From Trypanosoma brucei gambiense DAL972 (lineage: Eukaryota; Euglenozoa; Kinetoplastea; Trypanosomatida; Trypanosomatidae): a stretch of 64,000 nucleotides of DNA. Location of the stretch: contig NC_026742.1 of NCBI RefSeq assembly GCF_000210295.1, forward strand, positions 2,089,061-2,153,060. Reading direction: 5' to 3'. Every line of letters begins with the position of its first letter. Within the stretch, counting starts at the first letter, position 1. A program made the position numbers and the translations under genes. Shown one piece after another: positions 54,039-64,000 of this stretch. The notes under the pieces are model-generated. The model did no database searches and was not told where the DNA came from. It was given only the letters and a program-made list of their open reading frames with translations.

Positions 54039-55226
54039 ATGCAGTGTCTCCGCTTCGTCAATGGTAAAAAGTGTTCAGTCAACACAGTGGGTGCATCCCT
54101 TTCTGCAGTGGCATGCGTGGTGGCGTTTATAGCCTTCATTGCTGAAATTAATTCTGAGGGTTGGCAATATAGGGGGAAGGTATGGTTAGATGCACCAATT
54201 GAGCGACAGGTCCCATTTAGGAATCCGAAAGTCGTTTTTGTTGTCGTTCAGACCCGACCCTCTCCAGGTTGGTGCCGAATGTTGATGACTGCTGTTGTCA
54301 CGAATGTTTCTGTAATTTCTATTGGTATGGGTGGGAATTACAGTCACACCATCCGGGCAAACTGGTTATTGAACTTCTTGGATGATGAGGGTCTCCATGA
54401 TGATGATGTGTTAGTTATGTTTGATGGTGCGGACACATTCTTCACTGATGAGATCAATCGAAAAGAGATGCTAGACCCGTTCATAAAAATGTCTCCCCCA
54501 CTGCCTACATTCTTTAACCAAACGGCTATATACAGAGGCGACGCTTGGCCGCCCATGCTTCACATGGCAGAACCAGATTGTTATGCTCCCCAGTTGAACA
54601 TCACATACAACCCGCAAAATGAGTCGCATTGGGATCGATGCGCAAGGTTTTACGCCATGGGCCTGTCAGAAGCGAAAACATTCGGTGCTGAGCGGCTTCT
54701 GGGGTTGCCACCTCCCGTGCGTGGACACCTCAACAGTGGAGGAATTGTGGGCCGGGTATGGGCGTATAAAGAGGCCTTTAATGTCTATTTAAAGTTCAGG
54801 GAGACATCCTCTAAATGGTGGTGCGATCAGACCATGTGGACAATACTGTTCATTTGGAGCGCAGGAAATGCAACGGGTGTGGATCCCAAATACATAATAC
54901 GGCGTGGAATAATTAGTCTTGACTATGACAAGAGATACTTTTACTACCCAACAGCGGCGTACAACACGCGTGCGATGATCGGCCACTTCACAGGAAATCC
55001 CCACCAGTGGTTACGGTATCTCCCGAAGTACTTTACTCGCCTTCCTTGGTATAGGAACCTTGCGGGAAACAATACCTACAGGCAGAGTGTCGTGGAAGCA
55101 TTACGAAATACGACCGTCATAACTTACAAATACACCCGGGAGAAGGTTTTGAAAAGTTATGAGGATGTCTGCAACCTTGAAGAAATGACCGACCCCGACT
55201 TCGTGGTCGACCCACTGGATAAGTGA
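54039..55226 (+). CDS. Type II membrane protein, PLOD-like glycosyltransferase fold
   Basis: 395 residues. A short basic cytosolic tail is followed by one hydrophobic helix at about 17-36 (GASLSAVACVVAFIAFIAE), the plan of a Golgi type II enzyme. The lumenal domain begins with KVVFVVVQTRP and contains LHDDDVLVMFDGADTFF, which resembles the nucleotide-sugar/metal acidic motif of the glycosyltransferase domain in procollagen lysyl hydroxylase/collagen galactosyltransferase-like proteins. GHLNSGGIVGRVWAY is also typical ('xLNSGxxxG'), and WWCDQTMWT parallels the DDQ segment after it. Several NxS/T sites. Donor and acceptor sugars are unknown; a role in surface-glycan synthesis is inferred. Family assignment rests on motif pattern only. 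Confidence 0.65.
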   Translation: MQCLRFVNGKKCSVNTVGASLSAVACVVAFIAFIAEINSEGWQYRGKVWLDAPIERQVPFRNPKVVFVVVQTRPSPGWCRMLMTAVVTNVSVISIGMGGNYSHTIRANWLLNFLDDEGLHDDDVLVMFDGADTFFTDEINRKEMLDPFIKMSPPLPTFFNQTAIYRGDAWPPMLHMAEPDCYAPQLNITYNPQNESHWDRCARFYAMGLSEAKTFGAERLLGLPPPVRGHLNSGGIVGRVWAYKEAFNVYLKFRETSSKWWCDQTMWTILFIWSAGNATGVDPKYIIRRGIISLDYDKRYFYYPTAAYNTRAMIGHFTGNPHQWLRYLPKYFTRLPWYRNLAGNNTYRQSVVEALRNTTVITYKYTREKVLKSYEDVCNLEEMTDPDFVVDPLDK

Positions 55227-58200
55227 CGAGTGGTGGATTTTTACTACACGCAGAGAGTAGTGGTTGGTTGAGGGGCAAATATCCATCTGCCCGGCTGACA
55301 CGTCCTTATTTTAGGTGGTGCTATGCGGATCATCATGAATTACGCCCTTTAATGGCGCCTTGGCGTTGTTGTTGTTCCTTATCCTTTAAATAACATGAAG
55401 ATTAACGGGCTCAAGAGGGGAATAGTAGGGAAAAAGCTGCGGTGAAGGGTGAAGGCCCCATCTGCAGTGAATAAAAGCGTATACGGCCCCATGTGGCACC
55501 GTACATTTTCCAGGTAATGGAAACGTTCTGTATATATTACTCGAGGCGCTAATTGTGCACGGTACGTTTGCCCACGCGTAAAACCTTCATTTTTGCATTT
55601 GAAGAGGGGGGGGAATCGCATCTTTATCTCTTTCATTCCTCCCTTTCATTCCTTCCTTCCTCCTCCGCACCGTAAAACGAAATACAGTTAATCAAACAAG
55701 TCGCTGTTAACTACTTTTAACTAGTGACACGAAAGAGAGCGCCACGAGGTGAGGAATGAAATGATATAAAGGTGGTGTAAGACCTCCTTGTTAGCGCCCA
55801 CATGTAGGGAAAAGATAAATGAATGGAATGGTGGTGAAAAGCATTAACGGGCGAAGGTTGTTTGCATCATCTTTATTGTTACCAAAAGGAAACCGCTCCA
55901 TGGGTGCATGCGCCAATGGTGTGTATTCCGGTGATCTGCCGCCGCATCTCGCCCCTCATTGGAGCAAACTTCACCTTCCCTTTTGCGTCCCCTTCCCTTT
56001 TTTTATTTTTTCTCTGTTTTCCTTTATTTTTTTTAATGCCCTGAAGCATCATAACAACTGCGGTGCCTTCAACATTCGTTTGTAGACGGCCAGGTGGACA
56101 GCCCACTTCGTGTGAGAGTGAAAGGGACGCGGAGCAAAGGCTTCACAAGCAACACATCCTAATCGTATATGTTTTCCTTCGATTTTGAGTTAAAAAAGGG
56201 CTGTGTTGTTGTAGCCGCAGTAGCGAATTCGTTAATGTCAGCCACCCGTTAGTGCGCCAAGCAACTCATCACCGGAAATTTGCTGCCCTGAGCGGGATAA
56301 ACAATGCATAAAATCAAGAGGAAGGTTTAGTGCCCAACACATGGGACATTGTGTGGGTATTTGCTACACATAGCTCTTCAAGGTTCGGCCAAGCGCCGTA
56401 ATTATTTCCATGCACTTAGAGACTTTTTAAAAGGGTCGCACATGTCCATCATTACATCACACACACTATACTCAGACATCTTAGTTGGTGGGTTGTTCGG
56501 CTGACGACGATCGCTGTTATCGTTTGGGATACGTCCACACCGCTAGCGTATTTTGCATGCGCCAGAAGTGACACGTACACGATAACGTAAAAAAACGTGG
56601 CTCTTCGGCTTGAGTTATTCGCCTTCACTTTGAGGGTCACTTTCGCTTGCATACTGCTGACCCCGTCTTGCTTTGGCGTGGTAAACTCAGCCACTGGGCC
56701 CGCCTTATAAGCAGAACAACTTTATATTTGCGCGGTCGACCCCTTTGTCACCACCACTTCCGCCGCGACGTTTCACCCTTCCGTTTCAATTGAATGTACG
56801 CAGTCACTTTGTTTCGTAACTCCGGAGAGTCATTTCATTTCATAGGCGGCCGCCTTGACGAAGTCGGTTATATGTGTATTGGTGTGTGTGTGTGTGTGTG
56901 GAAAGGCGGTCCGTTGTGTTGGATACTTACTGGTTTGCGTTCTAGTACGCCAGCGGCAGAGTCTGCGGCTCCATTTAACCGCGACTTTCTCACGTCCTGA
57001 ACAATGGTCCGTTTTTCCAGGTTCCGTCCATCAAAGTTTTGGGTGCTAAAAAATTTCGCTTCCTTGAGTGTCATTTTCCTTTGGGTAGTGTGTCCTGTGG
57101 TTTGTTTGTTTGCTCGCCTCCCTTTTCTTTCGCCTCGTGCTCCTCAACGGGCATTTAACTCGTTCACACTTCAGTGATATCATTTTGGGGGGCTTTGCTT
57201 GACTCAGTAGGCGCCGCTCCCTCCCCTCCCGCAAGATCCACCGCCCAATATTCCTCTAGGTTCCTCCTTTTTTTTTTTGCTTAACTCCCTGTCATCCACA
57301 GCAGTTCCCTCTCTTTGTGCATTGTATCCACCACTTCATTAAATGTTTCCCACTCCTGCGGGAATGGCATCGGTGCCGCCATCCGGTTTTCGTGCCATTT
57401 TCAATGACTCAGTTTCAGATGCTACTGGGCATCTTCCGCGTTGATTTAAACACCTTCCATGTTGAAGAACTTGTTCAGAAAGTGTATTCCACGTCCTTTT
57501 GAAATGGCGATGTCCCCGTGACCGCAGTATTACTCACCTTGTATTCTTCATATAACACGATTCGTTTCAATAGACGAATCGATACATTTGGGGCCAAGTT
57601 GACGGCTACCACCGCACTCGGTGGTGATGTTCGGTAAAGCATCCGATGCGGTAGTTGCGCTGAAAATTGTGGAACGCGGGCTCGCCATGGTTCCGGATAC
57701 GCTTAAGAGCCTTCACCGTGGCGGCACTGTGCGAGCTCTGACAAGAAAATTCCAAAAAAAAGGAATTTTGCTCATTGAAGGAACCGTTGCGTTGCTGATT
57801 GATAGCTGACGGAAACGGGTTCTGTTGTGAGGGAAAGCAAGGGCATGAATGAGGAAACCGTGAGGCAGACATTTGAAAAGGAATGGGTGCGGGTCGTTGG
57901 CGGTGCCACGGAGTAAAGGGTTTGAGCCTGCGAGGAAATAAGACGAGCGGAAGAAGGAAGCCGTAACGAATGTTGTGGCTGGCGGTTTGAGGAGTGAGCA
58001 GACGCCTTCCACACATAGATGCATGAACACCGGTGTTGGCAAAAGAGGGAGGTGTTTTCAGCGGTGCAGCTGCACGGCCCGGAACATTGTCGTCAGGGAA
58101 AGAAGCAGCCTTCTTTATTTCGTCTGCCGTTGGCAAGAGCGGCTTAATGTTTAGAAACATGCGGTTTATGACAATGTCAAGTAGTATCGAGGCGGAAGCC

Positions 58201-61106
58201 TGACTCGACAGGGGCAAAAAAAAGCAGTTAGGAAGATGAAGAAGGTGCCGTTGACGACGCGTGAAGCGAAAGATGGAATCGAGTGAAGTTTGATGGTGAA
58301 CTGAAAAGAACTTGCCCCACTTTAGTAAAAGGTTGAAGGGGACACCAACCAATGAGGTGCGTGCAGGTTAGAGGCAGAACAGAAAAAGGAACGCCAATAA
58401 TCGCGCCGCGTGAGGGCTGGAAAGCAGGATGATTTTACACGGATGAAGCGTGTATGTGGTGTGTGGGGGGAGGGGTTATGTTGGAGCATCTCTTCACCAG
58501 AATGGAACCACAAAAGGAGCGGCGGCCTCCAAATAAATAGCCACAACATGAACGCAAGAACAAAAACAGAAGGGAGCATATTAGCGCATTGGTGCCCATT
58601 GTCGTGTTATGTCTTGAGAAACGAGCTATCCCCTGAGGGAAAAAATGGACGGCATCGATGTGGGTGTGAACTTCACTCGCGGACCAATGCAAAACACCAT
58701 GCGGAAGTTTCCACGAGCTGACGATCTTGCTCTCGAGAAATCCCCCCTCGCGCGTAGGGAAGTGGCGCTTATCAAGGGGATGTTAAAGCACAAACATATT
58801 TGTGTATATATTTATTTATTTAGACTCACCTATTTATATAATACCTCTACATCGTATGAAATTGCCCCGAAATTGTGGACCGCATATTCGAATAGTTTCT
58901 CCACGGCTCAGCTTCTGTGGCCTCATTGCTTGGAAAAATGCGAGGTTTCAGTGCTTATATTTGAGAGGGTGGTTTCGCGCCCCTTCTAGCAGAAGTACGT
59001 TGGCCGGTGCAAATGCTGATAAGTTGCCAAATCCGCGTCGTCACAAAAGAAGAATGGAAAAAGCAACGGGCAACACAACAACAGGGTTGAGAGATGCTAG
59101 GATATTTAAAAAAGGGAGTTTATACCGGACGTTTACGTGCCGATTGGAGCGCTGCAGGCGCCAATAAAGGTTAGCTTCCTGGCTGCCAACAGCTTTATTA
59201 TTATTTTACCCCATAGTTGGTTGCCTTCGAGGCTACTAAAGCGGTTCGCTTCCACTGGAACAGCGAAGTAACGAAGATGTGGACTTGAAGTAATTCTTTA
59301 ACTAGGAGGGATTCTTCAGGAAATATTTAACAGGAAATTATATGCATGCGCCACACTGACCGAAGAAAACTTTAATGACGCACAAGAGAGCAAGGACTCA
59401 GGTGAAGCAAAAAAAAAAAAAAAAAAGAGATCTTCAGGGGGCGCAGAGGCGAAAGCCGGCAAAAAGAATGGAAGAAGGAAGAACACAATGAAACCGATTG
59501 CCTTTGGAAGAAATTTCAGCAATGATTCATCAAGATCGAGACGAGTAGCGTTTCCCTCCCAGAGAGTCCCTACTCGGAATTATCCCCATGTAACTACCCT
59601 TTGGGGGTGTTAAAGATAAAATGGGAAGAAGAGGAAGGTTTATTTGTTTGTTTGTTTTTTTCAGGCGCCATGGGCTCTTTCCCTATTTCCACCATCGCGA
59701 ACTTCAACGAGAGCATTCGACACGCATGCTCGCCCACTAATCATATATTTATCTGCTTCAAACAACCTGGGGGATGGTATCGTTCCAACAGCCAATCTGA
59801 ACACAAACAAGGACGGAGGGAGCAGATTCACTAACACTACAGAAGTGATAAGCAAGGCAAAGGAAACGCGCGCTAGAACACTGTAGCCAAAGTTGGGATT
59901 CAAACACATTTCATTTTTCCACACGAGAAAATGTAGCACATAGTGGAGATTGCGCAACACCAAATACACTCCGCAGACGAGGGTCACAAAGCCTCACCCA
60001 TATCCCAACCCTAAGGTTCAGCGTGCGGTTTTGGACCTCAGGAACTCTTTGGCTCCCCTTTATGAGAACAAAATATAAAAATTTGAGGGACCTGTGTGCA
60101 GTCAGCTGGCAGCATCCTCTGCAGATGTTGTGCTCCTCTGTTCCGTATTATGTGCACACTTGTTCGATACCAGCAAACTGCAAAAAGTTCTTTCTTTAGA
60201 GAGAAAGTGACGCCCCGTGGTGGAAAAATTCTGTTCAATGGGTTTCCACTGCAGGAAGGGAACTCGCAGTAGACCGAACTCCAACTACGATACTGTGGTT
60301 GAAAGAGGGCGAAAGAGTGCCGCACACGTTCCCATCATTTCAACTGGCACTGGCCGTGCGTGTGGTTACCTGAGCCTTCCTTTGTGCGGATAAACAGGCG
60401 GGGAAAAGAGAGAGACGCATGCCTACATTTGTCAGACCGCAAGGAAGTTGTCATGCAATTTGTGCAGTTTTGGAACCCGGGTGAAACAGAAGAAGAGAAT
60501 TCAGCATACAAACATGTTACCATGATGCTCCTTTTCATACAACTCAAACAAAGCAAGCAACAGAAAATTAATCAGCATGTTTAGGTGATCGCGGTGCCGG
60601 ACCAATGTCCCTCGGCGCAATTCATCGCGGCTTGTGAACGATGGGAACCATTGCGCCCTGCTTGTCCGCGTGAATGCAAAAAAAAAATTCACACGCCATT
60701 ACAGAAAGCAGGCAGTTTTCGGGTTATGTACATTTTTTTCTTAGGATAGAATGTTCAAAAATGTAATGAGCAATATTGTCAATGCCCCTTTTCTTTTTTC
60801 ACGCGTTCACACGAAATTCCCACACCTGTTTAGTAGGGTTATTGATGCGCGTGGATAAAATGAAAGAAGGTGGAAACAGAAAAATATTGAGCATAATGTT
60901 CTTACTGCAAAAAAAAAAAAAAAATGTAGCTTGGCGGGCTGAAATCATCCTTACTGCACTTTACCCTTTCTTAACGTCTCCAATGAAATTATTACCTAAT
61001 GTCTCTTACCTTCAAGTTTCCTATTGCTTAAGCTGATGTTAGTTATATTGTGCCTTTAGAATTTGTCCTAAAGTGTTAGGCGGCGGTGTCAAAATCCAAG
61101 TAACAT
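55227..61106. other. Convergent strand-switch region, no firm gene
   Basis: About 5.9 kb between + genes on the left and the - strand transporter, so probably a termination zone. The longest frame (57606-58352, -, 248 codons) is rich in Arg, His, Ser and Pro and lacks regular secondary-structure patterning. A 62-codon + frame opposite it (57621-57809) is more regular but unsupported. A + frame at 58645-58989 begins in a coding-like way (MDGIDVGVNFTRGPMQNTM) and then degrades. Homopolymer A runs of 15-18 bases occur at about 59408-59425 and 60909-60923. Confidence 0.5.
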
Positions 61107-62554
61107 TTACTGTGACTCATCTTTCGGGAGAGCCGAATTGACACCCAGGGCACACATACATCCAGCAAAGATACCAAACAGCAGTGAACTAACGGCCCAG
61201 TTGGCTGCTAGAGAACGTTCGCCAGCGGTCGTCAGCGAACCAGTACGCGGCGCGTAGACTCCCGCTAGACCCCCCACGTAGCCATACGTGAGCGACCAGA
61301 GGAAGCAAAGAATATAAGGGAATGTCGTGCCCTTAATCACACTGTATGCGCAAAGCACAATTGGAATGACGAGCAACAAACGCGCAAACGTCCCAATCAC
61401 CACAAAGAGCGGTGATGCGTGCAGAGTCTTGAACTGAACGAAAAGGCGCGCCACAAAATCTCCCAAGTTAAACATCATCGGAATGATCACCATATACCAG
61501 CCGTTGTCATCCGGCCCCAGTTTGACAGCAAAGAATACACCAGGGTAGATGAGGAAGGCGGTAAAGAACGCAATAAAGCACACGGCTAACATGGGCCAAA
61601 CACGCCTGAACACAGACAACGCACTCGCCTTCAACATCTGTTGCGAGTTCGTGATATTCTCAACCTGGTCCGTGTCCCTCATCGTGTCAGGGTCTACAGT
61701 GGAAGTCATCACGTTGCTCTTGCCCGCCTTGCAATCCGCTTTCAAATCGTCGTCCTGGTCGGCCGGACCCTTTCCTAAGCTACTCGGTTCATTATCATCT
61801 CCAGCGTCATCACCTTCAACAGCATTCCCTTTCCTCGCCGCGTAACGAAAGTCTGCCGTATACTTCATGGCGTAAGGGTTCTTCCTCAGCAGCAGCAGAA
61901 GACCACAAGAAATCGACTGCATAATCATGACCAACCCAAAGTATATGCGTGACTGAGTGAGCCTACTCGCGACGCGGTCTTCTGTACGCTTGAAGTTACT
62001 CTCCGTGGAAGCTTTAATAACAATCGCAAACGTCGACGTGATAACACCACACACCGAAACACCCCACACGTACGCACTCAAAAACTTCGTTGGAAAGGGA
62101 CCGGCAAGTGCAACGGCACCGGAGCTGCAAAGTGCAGTGGAAGCTCCGTTTATCAAACCAATCAGTATAATGGTTACCCTGGCACCGGTTTCCGTTGTTT
62201 TTCCGATGGTAACCATCATCACAGAAAACACTAAGATAATCGGAAAGACAAGACCAATATAGAGGCGAAGGGTTATGGGAATCCGCTTTCCAAAGTTTGT
62301 GAGCATCAGTGACACTACCAAACACTCCACAATAAACGTCGTCGCAAGATAGTACGTGAAGACATTGTTCCAGAAAAATTTCTGCTCTTCCGTCACCAGC
62401 TTGATGTTCTCGCCATCCTTGGCCGCGAAAACGTAGAACTGGAGGAAGAACTCCAGGAACGACAAGCCGTGTTCGACACCACCATCACCGACATCCCAAA
62501 ACACATGAAGGTGATATAGGCAAGGAGTTCATGCACAGAACCGAAGCCAAGCAT
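61107..62554 (-). pseudogene. Equilibrative nucleoside transporter, frameshifted
   Basis: ENT-family purine transporter in two frames. The first frame starts at ATG 62554 (MLGFGSVHELLAYITFMCFG, the N terminus and first membrane helix) and goes off track into a Ser-rich nonsense end at 62393. The second frame has no ATG at its beginning (its first codon is GTG at 62504) and continues with EFFLQFYVFAAKDGENIKL and all remaining helices to 61107. The switch lies at about 62450-62500. The rest looks intact: about ten further hydrophobic helices, a long hydrophilic loop between helices 6 and 7 (DDAGDDNEPSSLGKG), and family segments such as GDFVARLFVQF and ANWAVSSLLFGIFAGC. Its chromosomal setting recalls the AT-B/NT10 adenosine transporter of T. 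brucei (from memory). Either a recent pseudogene or a sequencing slip. Confidence 0.85.
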
Positions 62555-63369
62555 CCTTCCAATTTCAGCCAGCACACCTTTGAGTAACAACTAACCTTCT
62601 ACGAAGCAAGGTGAAAGGGCAAGAAAAATGGTTATACATGTCGATATTACCATTTATCACATTAGCATGCCTCTCCTAAAGAAAAAAACGTTTCAAACAT
62701 TAGACACAAAGCGTTCCCCCCGTGTATACGCTTAGCGACCGTTAACTTTGAAGTTTTACCCACGATCGCACGTGTAATCCTCGGGAATTTTAGTCAACCT
62801 TTCTAACAAATATCGGTACTCACAATTCATATTGCTTAAGTCCTCTAAACGCTCTCTTCGACTACAACTCATTTTACATTTGGTAAAACTGTAGGGAAAA
62901 TTACACATGATACTAAAATATTTGTTAAATCCTCGGTATTAATGAAAAAAAAATTAAGACAAGTATATTGAAAGACACATATATGTATAGAGTAGGGGTA
63001 GGTGTACACTGTGAATATACCCTGGACAACAAGTCTTTACTTTCTTAAAGTTTTGTGTCCCTTTCCCCCACCCAAGCACACACCACCCTTGTGCGCAGCC
63101 ATTTCAGCCATTTGACGTTTCTCTTGTGTTCTGTCCCTTCAGTAGGTCCCCCTTCCATATCCACATACACCTGCAGTCCCCTCTGCTAATGTTTGCCCAC
63201 ACGCAACCATTGTAAAAGTGGGAGGTTTAATTGCACCAACACTCTCGCTTGAAAGATTCACTAGCAGGAAGAAATATCGAGCCCCAGACCGTTACCATTT
63301 CCACTCATGTCCTGTAACTCTTTCTCAGGAATACAAGTGCCTCGAACGTACGTGCCTTCAGCGCTTCTA
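62555..63369. other. Intergenic 5' of the transporter
   Basis: No gene seen. On the - strand it would carry the leader of the transporter. Confidence 0.4.
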
Positions 63370-63660
63370 ACTCCACATACCGCCCCCAACTCCTCTGTAA
63401 CCTTTTCGAAGATACTCAGAAATCAATCTTCAGGTGCTAACGCTCTATCCATATGTGTTATCTTCACCAGCTTGGGGCATTCTCTGCGACACAGCACTTC
63501 CAGCTTCTTGTGATTTCCCCCAAAATATTTGATACTCAGCAGTTATTTCCGTTAGGTTCAGCCAGAGTTTCCTTAAATTTGGCAGATTGCACATCATTTT
63601 CAACCCCTTGGTAACCTTGGTGGAGCCCCTCAACGACAATTTTTTTGAGGGTGGCCATTC
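63370..63660 (-). pseudogene. Leucine-rich-repeat protein relic
   Basis: On the - strand, from 63660: KKLSLRGSTKVTKGLKMM then CNLPNLRKLWLNLTEITAE follow the L..L.L..T.I spacing of trypanosome leucine-rich repeats. A frame change near 63520-63505 leads to KKLEVLCRRECPKLVKI, another repeat with the typical L..L....CP.L pattern. A stop then follows LAPED at 63423-63425, and the same frame reads on through FLSIFEKVTEELGAVCGV. Frameshift and stop make it a relic, comparable to the LRRP-type pseudogenes common in T. brucei surface-gene regions. Confidence 0.55.
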
Positions 63661-64000
63661 TTTTTTTTTTTTTTTTTGAGATAGTTACTTGTGCTTCTTA
63701 TACGCACGTATAAAACACACCGATGTTAGGTCTCGATCTTCTCGCGTTTTCGTTGACTGACCGAGTGACTGTATTCCTTTCCATGCATTGCTCTGTGAGG
63801 TGAAGTCCCCTTGTTGTTGTAGCGCGAGGGTAACGCATGAAGCGGTGAGTTTTTTTTAATCGTTTTTATACCAACGAGGAATGCAACTTTACGTTTGTAT
63901 TCAGCAGCACATGGGCGGACTATACCAACTTCATTCGAGTTACCCCATCTTTATATATATATTTCGCTACGTGTGAGCAACCTCCGAAATTTGAGGGTTC
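63661..64000. other. Right end of window, no gene
   Basis: Begins with a T run of about 18 bases (63661-63678), then mixed sequence with an AT run near 63952-63962. Nothing recognised. Confidence 0.4.

Noticed and set aside
57606..58352. 248-codon - frame in the convergent region
   Set aside because: Rich in Arg, Ser, Pro and His, with no splice signal found and no domain; probably chance, though a short inner stretch (LPTADEIKKAASFPDDN) looks better than the rest.

Overview
The window looks like nuclear DNA of an African trypanosome of the Trypanosoma brucei group. The evidence is a tandem array of BARP (brucei alanine-rich protein) genes, a receptor-type adenylate cyclase of the ESAG4/GRESAG4 family, a VSG-related gene, an RHS gene, an ESAG5-like lipid-binding-fold protein and an ENT nucleoside transporter. 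None of these genes needs an intron. Polypyrimidine tracts followed by AG sit shortly upstream of most start codons, as expected for spliced-leader trans-splicing. BARP genes together with an AT-B-type nucleoside transporter recall the right part of T. brucei chromosome 9; that placement is from memory and was not searched. A 100-N run at 4592-4691 shows this is a draft assembly.

Layout. Positions 1-24.7 kb are read on the + strand: five visible BARP copies on a unit of about 1.78 kb (one frameshifted, one cut by the gap), a divergent BARP-like gene, the adenylate cyclase, a GPI-type surface protein and a VSG-related gene, with decayed surface-gene fragments between and after them. Positions 28.6-45.2 kb are read on the - strand: a C-terminally short RHS gene, a decayed DIRS/VIPER-like tyrosine-recombinase retroelement, three plain proteins in an extremely AT-rich, microsatellite-filled 8 kb, a truncated copy of a RING-finger gene, and the ESAG5-like protein. 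Positions 45.3-52.5 kb form an apparently empty divergent strand switch, probably a transcription start region. Positions 52.6-55.2 kb are + strand again: a RING-finger/Rab GTPase fusion and a type II membrane protein resembling a glycosyltransferase. A convergent gap of about 6 kb follows, then a frameshifted nucleoside transporter and a leucine-rich-repeat relic, both on the - strand.

The left third is a block of cell-surface genes (BARP, cyclase, surface glycoprotein, VSG-related). In this lineage that suggests a chromosome-internal surface or insect-stage gene neighbourhood fringed by retroelement debris. The features most worth following up are the RING-Rab fusion with its 98%-identical inverted partial copy about 10 kb away, the tyrosine-recombinase retroelement relic, the mosaic BARP middle regions, and the single-frame lesions in a BARP copy and in the transporter.
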